NCBI GenBank assembly: GCA_905147135.1 | Contig: LR990053.1 | Location: 4,848,501 to 4,912,500, forward strand | DNA length: 64,000 bases | Source: Blastobasis lacticolella | Lineage: Eukaryota; Arthropoda; Insecta; Lepidoptera; Blastobasidae | Reading direction: 5' to 3' | Shown here: piece by piece, positions 1-9,300 of the stretch | Layout: each line of letters starts with the position of its first letter | Position numbering within the stretch: the stretch's first letter is position 1 | The notes under the pieces: model-generated | The model's input: the letters and a program-made list of their open reading frames with translations, nothing else | Database searches by the model: none | Told to the model about the DNA's origin: nothing | Program-made: the position numbers and the translations under genes

Positions 1-225
1 AGTGCATTTTAGATATTCCTAACAAAAAAAAGCAATCCACCAACACCGACCTTCAGTGAAAACCCAATTAAATTCAATTCAAATTTTGGGTTACAGTACA
101 GTGTTTTAGCTCTTATTGTAGGTACTATTTTTGTCTCGCCAAAATTGGCCATTAGCGGCATATAAATGTAATTATCTCGGTACATAAATAACTGCAAAAG
201 TCAATGGAACATAACATAAATACAT

Positions 226-300
226 ACCTGTTGTGTCAGTTATATCATCTCTGTATTTCTTTATTGTGTGCAATAAATTGTTAAATAAATAAATAAATAA
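226..300 (+). mobile_element. LINE 3'-end stub with (TAAA)n tail
   Basis: This is a short non-LTR retrotransposon 3' end. It contains GTGTGCAATAAATTGTTAAA, which includes an AATAAA signal, followed by a (TAAA)n run. The same block returns reversed at 22999-23084 with nearly every base conserved, and as a more diverged copy at 3590-3710. No coding part remains. Assignment to a LINE rests on the 3' signal, the tail and the repeated 5' truncation. Confidence 0.6.
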
Positions 301-974
301 TCTATTACTCAACTCGCTAGTCACTCAACTTATGATTTTGACGCCTAAAAATGCTTAGAAATATCTTGGCGCCAACTTGAGCGTCGCCTAATAAGTTTCA
401 AGTGGAATCGGGCAAACGTGTAGAGAGACCTATAAGTAGCACTGGAACATGCGAGTTGCTATGTTTTCGATTAAATGAAAGACCACAGTGGTAATTCACA
501 TAACTACAACACCATCTAAACATATTAGTAGGAACTTAAAATTAATTCAAGTACCATGTCATTTGCTTACCCTAGATAGAGCAGAGCAGGGTATCGGTGG
601 CTGCTCACATATAAAAGTATGGCATAAACACACTAGGTGGCGCGCTCCCCTATAAAAGTGATTCATCTGTCCATAACTAGATGTCGCACCAATTCAAGAA
701 TAGTCCTCATTTCGACTTTTACAAATGATTTCCGTGGATTCAGAGTTTGTTATGTGTGTTAGAGAAAAGTCTATAGGTAGAGATCTTGTAACTTTTCTAG
801 CGTTGATTGTTAATTTCCTTCACAACATTTGGCTCGTTCGGTAAATATCTATGTTACAGGAAATGTATGTAATCCGTCATTAAAAATTTATAAGAAATGT
901 ATACAATGGCCGGAAATGTATTAATTAAATATTATTAAACACAGGATTTTCGTTTATTCGATTTGATTTGTAAT
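301..974. other. No gene seen; unassigned AT-rich spacer
   Basis: I see no credible open frame, RNA gene or recognised repeat here. The stretch near 600-700 has two TATAAAAG-like strings, but nothing else suggests a promoter. Confidence 0.5.
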
Positions 975-1105
975 TCCTTCCCGCGAAATGTATTTCGTTA
1001 AGCCAAATATTCAACGCTTCGGCTGAGAACCTAGCCGAATACTCAGCATCACATAGCATATTCAGCAGCAAGCATTCAGCCAAATCACTGTTCGTGGTAT
1101 CTCTA
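975..1105 (-). mobile_element. One end of an inverted-repeat (hAT-like) element, second copy of the 35.7 kb family
   Basis: Read on the minus strand from 1105, this starts TAGAGATACCACGAACAGTG and continues with GATTTGGC and later ACATTTCGCGG.AAGGA. The element at 35687 starts TAGAGATGCCACGAATAGTG and shares the same later motifs. Only one terminus is present; I find no partner end upstream, so the copy is truncated. The hAT-like label is tentative and rests on the TAGAGATG terminus. Confidence 0.55.
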
Positions 1106-1887
1106 CTACTTACTACACAACTCCCGGGGTTATCAGCTTAATTACAAACATTAGCTAAGTATATAACTAGGCTAGGGACTACGTAGCCCCTCTCTCCAAC
1201 CGGTCATTATAAAATATTGAAAGGAACAGCCCTTTTTCATTGACTCAAATCGTTTCATTCTCCCGTGCCACAATTATTTCACTAGCAGTTATATAGGTAC
1301 TCTACCTACATACATTATAGGTGTATTCCGTCTGACCCCAGCTACTGAACCCGTGCCACTGAAATAATTAACAAACAATAAACTCATTAATAACATTCCC
1401 TACCTAACTTGTTTCAAGTTTATCGCTCGAACAATACTTGCTCTTTGTGTAAGTATGACCTGAAGGTGATCGATATACGGTTTCTGCTAAGAGTGTATCG
1501 TTTAACCCTAGGCCAACTGCCATAGGCCCTAAGGTTACTTACATAAAAGCGAAAACTGCTTGTTATGGGCACAGTTTCGGTGGCGTTCATGGCCAGGAGT
1601 ACACGTTGGGGAACACGGCCAGGTGGATGTGTTCGTTTTGAGAATCTACGCTTCGGATAGGATTATTTGTGCCAAGGATAATGTGGAATGTGTGACTGTG
1701 CTACTATATACTATGACTGTGATATACGTATGTTTGTATCGCTTTGCGGTTTACAGTGAAAATTTGTATGGAGATATTCACTTAGTGTGGATTAAAGTGG
1801 AGTAGGCGCAAGTTCGCCAGTGGATTGTTACGGCCTGGTGTTAACGTATGTGGACTTTTATAACCTCCGAGGCCTTGACAAGAAATA
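1106..1887. other. No gene seen; unassigned spacer
   Basis: There is an 81-codon frame at 1560-1805 on the plus strand. It has no recognisable domain and its composition is unlike a conserved protein. I see no repeat shared with the rest of the window. Confidence 0.45.
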
Positions 1888-2158
1888 AAAATATTCAAAT
1901 ATAAATAAATATTCGTGGACAAATTCACACAGCGCCATCTAGCCCCAAACTAAGCAAAGCTTGTACTATGGGTGCTAGATAACTGATATACTAATTAAAT
2001 ACTTTTTTTTTTAAGTACATACTTATTATACATAGAACACCCAGACCCGTCACAGAAATTAAAATTCATCATTTCAATTTCTGCCCGGCCGGGAATCGAA
2101 CCCGGGACCTCTTGCGTGGCAGACCGGCATGTTGACCATTGCACCACTCAGGTCGTCT
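1888..2158 (-). mobile_element. SINE-1, near full-length copy with intact B box
   Basis: This is a tRNA-derived SINE read on the minus strand. The head (2082-2158) carries a Pol III B box GGTTCGATTCC at 2092-2102 and an A-box-like TGGTGCAATGG near 2133-2143. The body holds GGGGCTAGATGGCGCTGTGT and ends in an A/T-rich ATAAATATTTG-type tail at the low-coordinate side. Copies at 6025-6250 and 55961-56206 align along the whole body. Of the three large copies, only this one keeps an uninterrupted B box, so it is the only one that might still be transcribed. No target duplication is clear. Confidence 0.8.
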
Positions 2159-2164
2159 GAAAGA

Positions 2165-2235
2165 GATTGTTATAAGTTTGACGTGTGTCTGTGTATCTGT
2201 GGCTTTGTGTATTTGTGTATGTATGAGTCCCCAAC
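2165..2235 (+). mobile_element. Fragment of the TAACCC-TIR MITE family
   Basis: The words AAGTTTGACGTGTGT and TATCTGTGGCTTTGTGTAT match the 5' part of the elements at 33073 and 52480. Only this internal piece is left, directly next to the SINE-1 head. Confidence 0.45.
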
Positions 2236-2354
2236 TTAGTTCGTTGGTTAGTTGGGATACCAACTAGACCCCGTAGGTGTCGTTTCGATCGGGCAGGAAG
2301 ATGGAGGTCTGTCAGGACAGCTAAGTTTACAAATAATTCTTGCATACCTATTAT

Positions 2355-2440
2355 AAAATAAAGTCCGTTTCCACGTTAGTTTTTTCTGTCTGTATTTCCA
2401 CTACCTTCTAAGCTACGGAACGGATTTGATGCGGCGAAAA
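2355..2440 (-). mobile_element. Fragment of the CTAGTGGAC repeat family
   Basis: The stretch reads AAAGTCCGTTTCC, then a CTGTCTGT-type run, then CTACGGAACGGATTT. This is the reverse of the 3' half of the repeats at 10447, 15140 and 32908, and has the same orientation as the copy at 45487. It is heavily decayed. Confidence 0.45.
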
Positions 2441-2553
2441 ATCCTGTGCGAAGCCCACCAGAACACGTATATGTAACAGCGACGTTTACGATACTCTGGT
2501 TATCTGACTTACCACTCAAAAAAGGCACTATGTTTAGAGTAGGATTCTTACCA

Positions 2554-2803
2554 CATCATCATCATCATTATATAATTATATCAGGGCCTCTCCCAGATAT
2601 CTCTCCAAAGGTTGGTCCTGCCTTCCGCATCCAGCTGGTACGATCTTTACCAGGTCGTCCGCGTCGGTCCACCTTGGCTTGCGCCTGAGGCCTGCCCACG
2701 CTGCCTCTTCCTGTACATGGTCGCCACTCGAGAACTTTACTCCTCCATCGGTCATTTCTTCGAGCCACTGCCACTTTACCCTTGCAATCGATCGTGCTAA
2801 GTC
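2554..2803 (-). pseudogene. RTE-type LINE, C-terminal remnant with (ATG)n tail
   Basis: The minus-strand frame at 2568-2774 contains RWRSKVLEWRPCTGRGSVGR, matching the C-terminus of the RTE remnant at 14683 (RWGSKVLEWRPRTARRSVGR). The 3' side ends GGGAGAGGCC and then an (ATG)n tail seen as (ATC)n at 2554-2569, typical of RTE elements. Deletions shorten the region after the conserved block. It is a dead, strongly 5'-truncated copy; the reverse transcriptase and endonuclease domains are absent. Confidence 0.8.
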
Positions 2804-2990
2804 GGTCTTACTACATGATAATTTAAAATACGTATTTTAACCATCCACGCAAAGGAGGTGTGTTATGTTTGAAGTATGTTTATGTAGGGATACTAAGTCT
2901 GCGTAACTCTCTAGGACAGGCGTATCAGGTAGCCTGTTTCCTGAAGGTTAGGTAGTTTCAGATTTCGATAAGGTTTATTTATGTAGGTTT

Positions 2991-3110
2991 ATGGTTCTTA
3001 GCTTTGTTTCATCGACATCGGTTCAGCAGTTTTGGAAATATTCAAGTAGGTACCTATTACGTCTATTATGTCGAGTTTGTCGAGGCTTTTCCGACGGCTG
3101 TCGTTTAGAT
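2991..3110 (+). mobile_element. Decayed 3' part of the TAACCC-TIR MITE family
   Basis: GGTTCTTAGCTTTGTTTCAT, then TCGGTTCAGCAGTTTTGGAA and a late TTTTCCGACGGCTGTCG follow the same order as in the intact copies at 33073 and 52480. The 5' half is missing. Confidence 0.45.
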
Positions 3111-3367
3111 TTAAATATAAAAGTCATTGCTTTGCTACCCTCATCATACTTCATCTTGGGTTTTATTAGGTATATTTATTTATACTCAGATAGTGTGGTA
3201 ACAGTAATAAATAGCCCCTTGTTTACTTGTTAAGCTATCGGAGTCGGCAGATAGCAGTTTTGTCTCGTATAAACTAATGTGTTTTACCAACTTATATAAG
3301 TTTACAGATAGTGATGTCAGTCACGTTCCGATATAATGAATAGGTACAGAAGAGAGCATATCGAGCT

Positions 3368-3421
3368 ACCAAAACCAGTTTAAGATGAGCTAGCGACATA
3401 TATACCTACTGGTTTTGGGTA
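3368..3421. repeat. Imperfect hairpin
   Basis: ACCAAAACCAGT at the left pairs with ACTGGTTTTGGGT at the right across a loop of about 30 bases. It could be a small MITE relic or a foldback; the loop and arm length alone do not support a microRNA. Confidence 0.35.
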
Positions 3422-3442
3422 TGTCAATAATAATTTAATAAT

Positions 3443-3484
3443 AAATAATTATGCTTGGACAAATTTACATAGCCCTATCTAGCT
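3443..3484 (-). mobile_element. SINE-1 tail fragment
   Basis: TGGACAAATTTACATAGCCC followed by TATCTAG matches the tail end of SINE-1 (consensus GGACAAATTCACACAGCGCC). Only the 3' 40 bases remain. Confidence 0.5.
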
Positions 3485-3589
3485 ACGTTGCCACAGCCAG
3501 ATACACAAAGCCACAGAAACACACTCGAACACCGCACTTTTTTCGTCGGGGGTAAGAAATAAGCTTTATCTATAATGTCTCTCTTCTAT

Positions 3590-3710
3590 AGGCCTGCTGG
3601 AAGAGATTTCTTCTTAGAAATAAGTGGTGCCTGTTGTGTCGTCTTTAATTTTGTAATTTCTGTATACTATATAGTGTGTGCAATAAATTGTTAAATACAT
3701 AAATTAATAA
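3590..3710 (+). mobile_element. LINE 3'-end stub (same family as 226 and 22999)
   Basis: The block holds TGCTGGAAGAGATTTCTTCT, then GCCTGTTGTGT, then GTGTGCAATAAATTGTTAAA and a degenerate TAAA tail. The GGAAGAGAT motif, AATAAA signal and tail fit a widespread lepidopteran LINE 3'-UTR. No coding sequence survives. Confidence 0.6.
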
Positions 3711-3892
3711 GCTTTCTATAGAAACCAGAATTGCATAAACATTTAAGTAAGCCTCTAAGCAAAGCCTGACCAGGAGTATAGGAGGAAGAGTATCAAGGGG
3801 GAGCTACTTACTGTTACCAGTGGAAGAAATAGGTATTCCGTGATATGGCGGCTCCTCATATGTATATTCTTGGTCAGGCGTCTCGTCATCAC

Positions 3893-4010
3893 AGCGGGAT
3901 TTAGGGCCTCTCCCACGAAAGGAGAGGTAATTGCCATAATTTCCACGCTAGGCAGGCGGTTTGGAGATCGCGGTGTTGTAAATATAACAATGGAAAACGC
4001 TGCTCCCCAT
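3893..4010 (-). mobile_element. SINE-3, 3' half
   Basis: On the minus strand this ends CCTTTCGTGGGAGAGGCCCT, the RTE-like tail described at 44196, and includes CCATTGTTATATTTA and GGAGATTATGGCAAT-type words. It is cut off on the 5' side around 4010. It matches the longer copies at 33800, 44196 and 45967. Confidence 0.7.
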
Positions 4011-4481
4011 TATCAAAAACCACCCTCTTTTTAAGTTGGAGGTTTAAAAAAAAACTTGCTAAAACGTCTTTTTACTAACGAAAATTTAGTAAAAGTGACT
4101 AAACAACAACTTGATAGAAATCTATAACTCCTCGCGACCACAGTCAGCGCAGACATCCATCACACATATATCTCTGACCATATCAACCGCATAATACATC
4201 AACCGAACGGACAGACCGCACCAACTACAGTACGCCAATAAAGCAGCGATAATATTCCCAAAGCGGGCGTTTTCCCGAAACGTGCGGCCGTTCCGAAAAA
4301 ACGCGGTGCGATATCGGTGGAGTGTCATCGTAAAAATAGACAGAGGAACGGCAAGGGGAGTCGGCAGGGCTACTGGGTTCTGTCTGCCTGTATGTCTGCA
4401 TCAATAGTGAACAGTCCACTGTAATTGGTCGGTCACTAATTGTTAGTGGAAGGTTCTGTTTTTCTAGTATGAGTTAAAATA
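4011..4481. other. No gene seen; unassigned spacer
   Basis: Two overlapping minus-strand frames of 64-68 codons (4122-4419) have no recognisable motif. No repeat family was matched. Confidence 0.4.
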
Positions 4482-4680
4482 ATTATAATCAACTTGGCGT
4501 TGTGGTTTGGTTATGGTTGTGCTCTCGCGCGCATGTGCCCGCGGTCCTCCTTGACCATGATCCAGGATTTGGTAGATCAAGTAATCACTGTTGATGGAGC
4601 GACTGCCATCTGACCTCTGTGGGCCTGTTGACGGAGGAACCTGAGCAGATGGGATCATGGTTACACATTTAGTCGCTATT
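4482..4680 (-). mobile_element. SINE-2, 3' two-thirds
   Basis: The words GTGCTCTCGCGCGCATG, TTGACCATGATCCAGGATTT, GAGCGACTGCCATCTGACCT and GGATCATGGTTACACATT occur in this order, as in the full-length copy at 38051 read in reverse. The tRNA-like head is missing, so the copy is 5'-truncated. Confidence 0.8.
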
Positions 4681-4984
4681 CTCGCTTATAGCTCTCACGC
4701 GCACAATAGCACAAACCGTGCTGGAGTAAGTTAGTAAATGTAAGTATCCAACGGAACTCCAACCGCCGCAATCCTAACTTGAGGGAAACTCTCCCAAGAG
4801 ATAGCTTGTCACGCGTTATCTACTAAAGATAGAGGGAGAGCGACGAGCGTATAAAAAAACACACTCCTTACAATAATGATGGCTACTTTTTTATAAATAT
4901 TACGTAAACAGATAAGAGAATATACGGCACTTGACTTGGCTGGGTGTGGTTATCGGAACTTAAGTGTGATGCGATGTTGAGTGT

Positions 4985-5305
4985 TGACTTGTGGTTTTGT
5001 GTGAAGCGCATTTTTGGCCTCCGTGTTTGTTTTTGACGTGCGTCTGCGTGTATGTATGCAATCTCTTCATCGCATCAATTTATTTATTACAGGGAATAAA
5101 AATGCAGTTTATAATGAAAAGCGAGCTTATTCCACAACAGGATTTCTTCCAGCTAACCTGTCTGTATCTGTCGCTCGAACAGATCGATCGATTTGGGTTT
5201 TAATGACTTTGTTTCATCAAAATCTGTTCAGTAGTTCTGGAAATACTTGGGCAACTATAATGTAGACTTTGTTGGTTTTGTCGGCTTTCCTACAACTGTC
5301 GGTTG
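4985..5305 (+). mobile_element. Decayed TAACCC-TIR MITE copy
   Basis: TTTTTGACGTGCGTCTGCGT, later GACTTTGTTTCATCAAAATC, CAGTAGTTCTGGAAATACTT and a terminal CAACTGTCGGTTGGG follow the order of the element at 33073. An unrelated or diverged middle section interrupts it. Confidence 0.4.
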
Positions 5306-5385
5306 GGAGGCACACAGGCGGTTGGTCCACCTGATGGAAAGCGGCCACTGTCGTCCTGGACATCTGCAACCTGTACAGGGAACAA
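5306..5385 (-). mobile_element. LINE 3'-end stub (RFPSGR-type)
   Basis: GGAGGCACACAGGCGGTTGG and CCACCTGATGGAAAGCGGCC match the 3' end of LINE remnants at 51921 and 58829. No poly(T) is left at the boundary. Confidence 0.5.
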
Positions 5386-5849
5386 AAGACTAGGGCATTC
5401 TTACTCGAGCACATCACAGACACGATAAGAAATTACCTATACTTGTATTCAGATACCTACTACAAGGAGTCACAGTGCGCATAGGTTCTAATTCCAACTG
5501 CTTGAGTCACTTAAGTTGAGTGGCGATCGTCACTATGCGTCATCATAAGGCCGTATGTAACGCTTTGCGGTCACTTAGAAAAGAATCGGTGATGAGCACT
5601 TTGATAACGCATAATAACGCTACTTTAGGTACTTAGCTAAGTAGCTATTGTTTGTGAATGGGGGTGTAAATACCAGCCACCGTAATATTAGGTAGAACAT
5701 CATTTGCCATTACGTATTCTTGCAGTATTGCAGAACCGAAACTTTTCTAAGTAATGCACTATGGCTACAAACGATCTACACAAAGATACCTACCATAACC
5801 GTGGCTGTTTGAACGACTTTCCAATAACCGAACAAGTGAATGTGGAGGC
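5386..5849. other. No gene seen; unassigned spacer
   Basis: No long frame, tRNA or matching repeat was found. Confidence 0.4.
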
Positions 5850-5990
5850 GAAGAAAATTCGTATTTGGAACGAGTGGGAGGTCACGGGCAGCCAATCAGG
5901 AGCCGCCGCGGGGTCGCGACCCCGCCAATGACGCGCGGGTCGACCCACGCAATTACGAAGCACCTCTGCCTCTGTGCTGAAAAACGCGCG
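5850..5990. promoter_or_regulatory. Short CpG-dense patch with palindromes and two CCAAT motifs
   Basis: An 18-bp perfect palindrome, GCGGGGTCGCGACCCCGC, lies at 5908-5925. A second, GGGTCGACCC, lies at 5937-5946. CCAATCA (5892-5898) and CCAATGA (5925-5931) flank the first. The GC content stands out from the AT-rich surroundings. No TATA box, initiator or downstream frame supports a transcription start. It may be a regulatory site or part of an unrecognised GC-rich element. Confidence 0.25.
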
Positions 5991-6024
5991 CGTTAAGTAA
6001 ACAATTCTATGTAAGTAACTACAG

Positions 6025-6250
6025 AGCGACCTGACTGGTTCAGTTGGTTAACATGCCGGTCGCCACGCAGAGAAGTGATGATGAATTTTAATTTCTGTGA
6101 CGGGTGTGGGTGGTTTATGTATAATAAGTGTGTATTTAAACGTAGGTATATAAGTAGTTTTCTAACACTCATAATATAAGCTTTTCTTACTTTGGGGCTA
6201 GATGGCGATGTGTGACTTGTCCAAGCACATTTCATTTATTTATTCAAATA
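6025..6250 (+). mobile_element. SINE-1 copy lacking its B box
   Basis: It begins AGCGACCTGACTGGTTCAG and reaches GCCGGTCGCCACGCAG. It then jumps straight to the body (AATTTTAATTTCTGTGACGG), losing the part of the head that contains the B box in the copy at 2082-2158. The body continues to GGGGCTAGATGGCGATGTGT and an ATTTATTTATTCAAATA tail. Internal Pol III transcription should be lost. Confidence 0.75.
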
Positions 6251-6538
6251 TAAGAACCGTAGTTCTGCTAAGATTTGACTATCCTGTAGGATTCTGTTAC
6301 TTTCCCGTGTCATAAAGTAAACTGTAATGACCGTGACTAACGTTCTAGCTTGCTCGTACAGTGCGTTTGAAAAACGACCTAAAACAAACTCTTCGGGTTC
6401 ATTCTTAGTCTCCGCACTAGGACAAGCCTGTATCGTGGAGGCCATGAATATCTGAAATTCTGAAGAAACAGAGGTAGTAAAATTACGGTGTATTACGTTG
6501 TGGTAATAAATAATTATGTAACAACTTATTGTACACAA
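6236..6538 (-). other. 100-codon open frame, function unknown, probably chance
   Basis: The frame opens with MCTISCYIIIYYHNVIHRN, with a second methionine beginning MASTIQACPSAETKNEPEE. It has no signal peptide, domain or catalytic motif that I recognise. Its stop falls in the tail of the SINE-1 copy. A coding role cannot be supported from sequence alone. Confidence 0.1.
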
Positions 6539-6774
6539 GAAAATTAAAGAGTTTGTAAAAATTAGACATTAGACATCAGACTCATCACTAAAATCATCAA
6601 TCATCATCTCTAAAAATAAATCTCTGTGATAACGTTGTATTATAACAAAACTGAAAATTGTGGAACCAGATTGTGGTTGCAACTGTAGAGAAAAATTACA
6701 ATGTAATCAGAATGAAAGAAAATGTCGGGGTAATATTTTAATAAACGTTATATGAAATTATAGATCTTTATTCT

Positions 6775-6990
6775 CTACAATTTCACATACTCATTCATCT
6801 TTGATTTTATAAACCCATATTTTACCGCTTCCTGAAAACCGCAACCTACCACCGTATAACAAACTCCCGAAACCCGCTTTAGCGTCTCACTGAAAATTTC
6901 AGGAGGATCCTGTAAGAAACGGTGCCGTCTTGCGCTCTGAAAATCAATACGGACCGCCCCTCCCCGCACTCGGTTTTTGCGGTCCCACAT
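6775..6990 (-). other. 71-codon open frame with AATAAA just after the stop
   Basis: The frame runs from MWDRKNRVRGGAVRIDF to KMNEYVKL and is rich in basic residues. On the minus strand the stop codon is followed within three bases by AATAAA, and the 123-bp minisatellite lies immediately upstream of its start. I recognise no domain. It could be the 3' end of a degraded gene, a retroposed fragment, or chance. The evidence is too thin to call a gene. Confidence 0.18.
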
Positions 6991-7000
6991 TCACTGCGAC

Positions 7001-8007
7001 TGTGCTACGTAGCTAGTTAGAAACGTGGTGTGCTATGTAGCTAGTTAGAAATGGGAGTTCAGGGCTTTGTACTGGGGTAGGATGGCTAGGATACGCATAG
7101 GTAGTAAAAGACTAGAGTAGAAAACGACAATAGTAAGTATTATCCATTGAACTGTGTGCTACGTAGCTAGTTAGAAATGGGAGTTCTGGGCTCTGTACTG
7201 GGGTAGGGTGGCTAGGATACGCATAGGTATAACATATAAGTCGAGCGCGATAACTGTAAGTATTTTTCATTGAACTGTGTGCTACGTCGCTAGTAAGAAA
7301 TGGGAGTTCTGGGCTTTGTACTGGGGTAGGGTGTCTAGGATACGCATAGGTATAAGACATAATTCGAGCGCGATAACTGTAAGTATTATCCATTGAACTG
7401 TGTGCTATGTAGCTAGTAAGAAATGGGAGTTCTGGGCTTTGTACTGGGGTAGGGTGTCTAGGATACGCATAGGTATAAGACATAATTCGAGCGCGATAAC
7501 TGTAAGTATTATCCATTGAACTGTGTGCTATGTAGCTAGTAAGAAATGGGAGTTCTGGGCTTTGTACTGGGGTAGGGTGTCTAGGATACGCATAGGTATA
7601 AGACATAATTCGAGCGCGATAACTGTAAGTATTATCCATTGAACTGTGTGCTATGTAGCTAGTAAGAAATGGGAGTTCTGGGCTTTGTACTGGGGTAGGA
7701 TGGCTAGGATACGCATAAGTATAAGACAAAAGTAGAGGACGATAACTGTAAGTATTATCCATTGAACTGTGTGCTACGTAGCTAGTAAGAAATGGGAGTT
7801 CTGGGCTTTGTACTGGGGTAGGATGGCTAGGATACGCATAAGTATAAGACAAAAGTAGAGGACGATAACTGTAAGTATTATCCATTGAACTGTGTGCTAC
7901 GTAGCTAGTTAGAAATGGGAGTTCTGGGCTTTTTACTGGGGTAGGGTGGCTAGGACACGCATAGGTATAAGACAAAAGTAGAGGACTATAACTGTAAGTA
8001 TTATCCA
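7001..8007. repeat. 123-bp minisatellite, about eight units
   Basis: GTGCT anchors fall at 7030, 7156, 7279, 7402, 7525, 7648, 7771 and 7894. The first spacing is 126 and all later ones are 123. A 24-bp unit fragment lies before the array at 7001-7024. Each unit contains GTAGCTAGTTAGAAATGGGA or a close variant and GATACGCATAGGTATAAGA-like words. Units starting at 7279, 7402 and 7525 are nearly identical to one another, as are those at 7648 and 7771, so the array grew in blocks. The 123-bp period is 41 codons, so a minus-strand frame (7112-8008, 298 codons) stays open. Most unit differences change the amino acid, which argues against a protein role. Confidence 0.95.
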
Positions 8008-8884
8008 CAGAAATCTAAAGAATTAATGGTTTTTAAGAGAGGGGGAAATTGAAAATGAAATAAAAGTGTTTAGTACCAGTGAAACACGCTTTATTGGAAA
8101 GACAATTTTATGGCATTTAATTTATGTTTGAATATGATTTCGTATGGCCGTGGTGTTCATTAACTTACTCATTTGACCAAAGTGAACTTCATCGCCAAAC
8201 AAAATTTCATCGCGAAAATATTTTTGAAGCCACGGATATCTACTTAAATAGTCGAGTATGTTACAGGTATTTTATGTTAGAGTATGCTATATGTATGCGG
8301 ACGATACCGAGGGCAAAAGCTAGTCTAAAGAAAAAGTAATGTAAGTGTCGTCTTACTAAGGCTTCAGGCGGTCTGGCGACCTGTTTGACGCAATACATAA
8401 CACCGGAAGAGATTACTTCACTTTACTATTACTACTGTGACAAATTTTGATTAAGAATTTATTTATTAAATCTTCATGCACAAAATAATACAAAGGCGGA
8501 CTTAAAGCTAAAATAGCCTTATCTACCAGTCAACCAGGAGAATTGTTTGTTATGTGTTTTATATAAGACAAAACACGTAGGCAGTTAGGTAAAAATTAGA
8601 TTTTGTCCATGATTTCGACGATACCAACGAGAAAAACTACAGTAATACTGTAGAAGCATTGACATGGTATTTGCTAAATAGCTATGGACACTAATTCCAA
8701 ATTACCTACATTGATAGAGTGTTTAGTGTTGGGGTATGATGCGTGTGGATGCACGTTTCAAAGCGAATACTAAACCTGGCTCGCTGCTACACCCAGTACC
8801 TACCTACATATCATTATGTTGGTCCGATCTAAATTGGAAACCAGGTTGTAGGTTGAAAAATATTCTTATTTATTTGTCGAAAAA
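8008..8884. other. No gene seen; mostly unassigned spacer
   Basis: A 71-codon plus frame at 8124-8339 shows no domain. CACCGGAAGAGATTACTTC near 8402 weakly resembles the GGAAGAGAT motif of the LINE 3'-UTR at 3590, but no AATAAA-plus-tail follows. Confidence 0.35.
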
Positions 8885-8895
8885 TGTATACATTT

Positions 8896-9227
8896 GAAGG
8901 GTATGTTCCGGGTTTCCTATCGAATACCTTTGTTGACGAGTAGCCCGATATTTCGAACACGTCGATAGATACAACATGGAGTTCTTCAAGAAAGGGGTTA
9001 AAAGGTTTTTACGGGGTCGGCAACGCGTGGGTGATGCCCCTGGTATTGCAAACGTCCATAGGCTGCGGTGACTGCTTACCATCAGGCAGGCCGCAAGCTT
9101 GTTTGCCACATCAGAGGTAAAAAAAAAAAAAAAAAGTTTCGACATGGTCGTTCCGTGACCATGATGCATGCAACTGTGTCGAAATACAACAAAGGTGCGC
9201 GGTAGGAAACCCGGAACATATCCTTAA
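8896..9227. mobile_element. Inverted-repeat element holding a LINE 3' end
   Basis: The left arm reads GGGTATGTTCCGGGTTTCCT at 8899-8918, continuing to TTTGTTG near 8935. The right arm near 9188-9225 is its reverse (CAACAAAGG ... GGAAACCCGGAACATATCC). The arms match over about 39 positions with a few differences. Between them lies the jockey-type LINE 3' end at 8968-9135, so that LINE seems to have landed inside an older MITE-like foldback. Confidence 0.55.
8968..9135 (+). pseudogene. Jockey-type LINE ORF2 C-terminus plus 3'-UTR and poly(A)
   Basis: Codons at 8970-9071 read YNMEFFKKGVKRFLRGRQRV followed by GDAPGIANVHRLR and a stop. The remnant at 51222-51440 ends YNMEFFKKWVKMFLRGRQPV then GDAPGIANVYRLR. 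About 45 bases of 3'-UTR follow, with CTTACCATCAGGCAGGCCGC, then a 17-A run at 9119-9135. The match ends abruptly at 8968, the usual 5' truncation of LINEs. All enzyme domains are missing. Confidence 0.8.
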
Positions 9228-9300
9228 AATGTGTAATAATAACCACGATAGTTTAAAACATTATGAAAAATGTATAGGTGGTACCTAGAAGTCCATTCTG

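Noticed and set aside
2082..2158. Functional tRNA gene on the minus strand
   Set aside because: It is the head of SINE-1, with the body shared at 6025 and 55961.
3368..3421. MicroRNA precursor
   Set aside because: The stem is only about 13 bp with a loop near 30 bases and no extended lower stem.
7001..8007. CRISPR array
   Set aside because: Units are contiguous 123-bp repeats with no unique spacers, in eukaryotic DNA.
7112..8008. 298-codon open frame as a repeat-rich secreted or structural protein
   Set aside because: It is produced by a 123-bp tandem repeat. Differences between units mostly change the residue, no signal peptide is seen, and an open frame is expected by chance for a period divisible by three.
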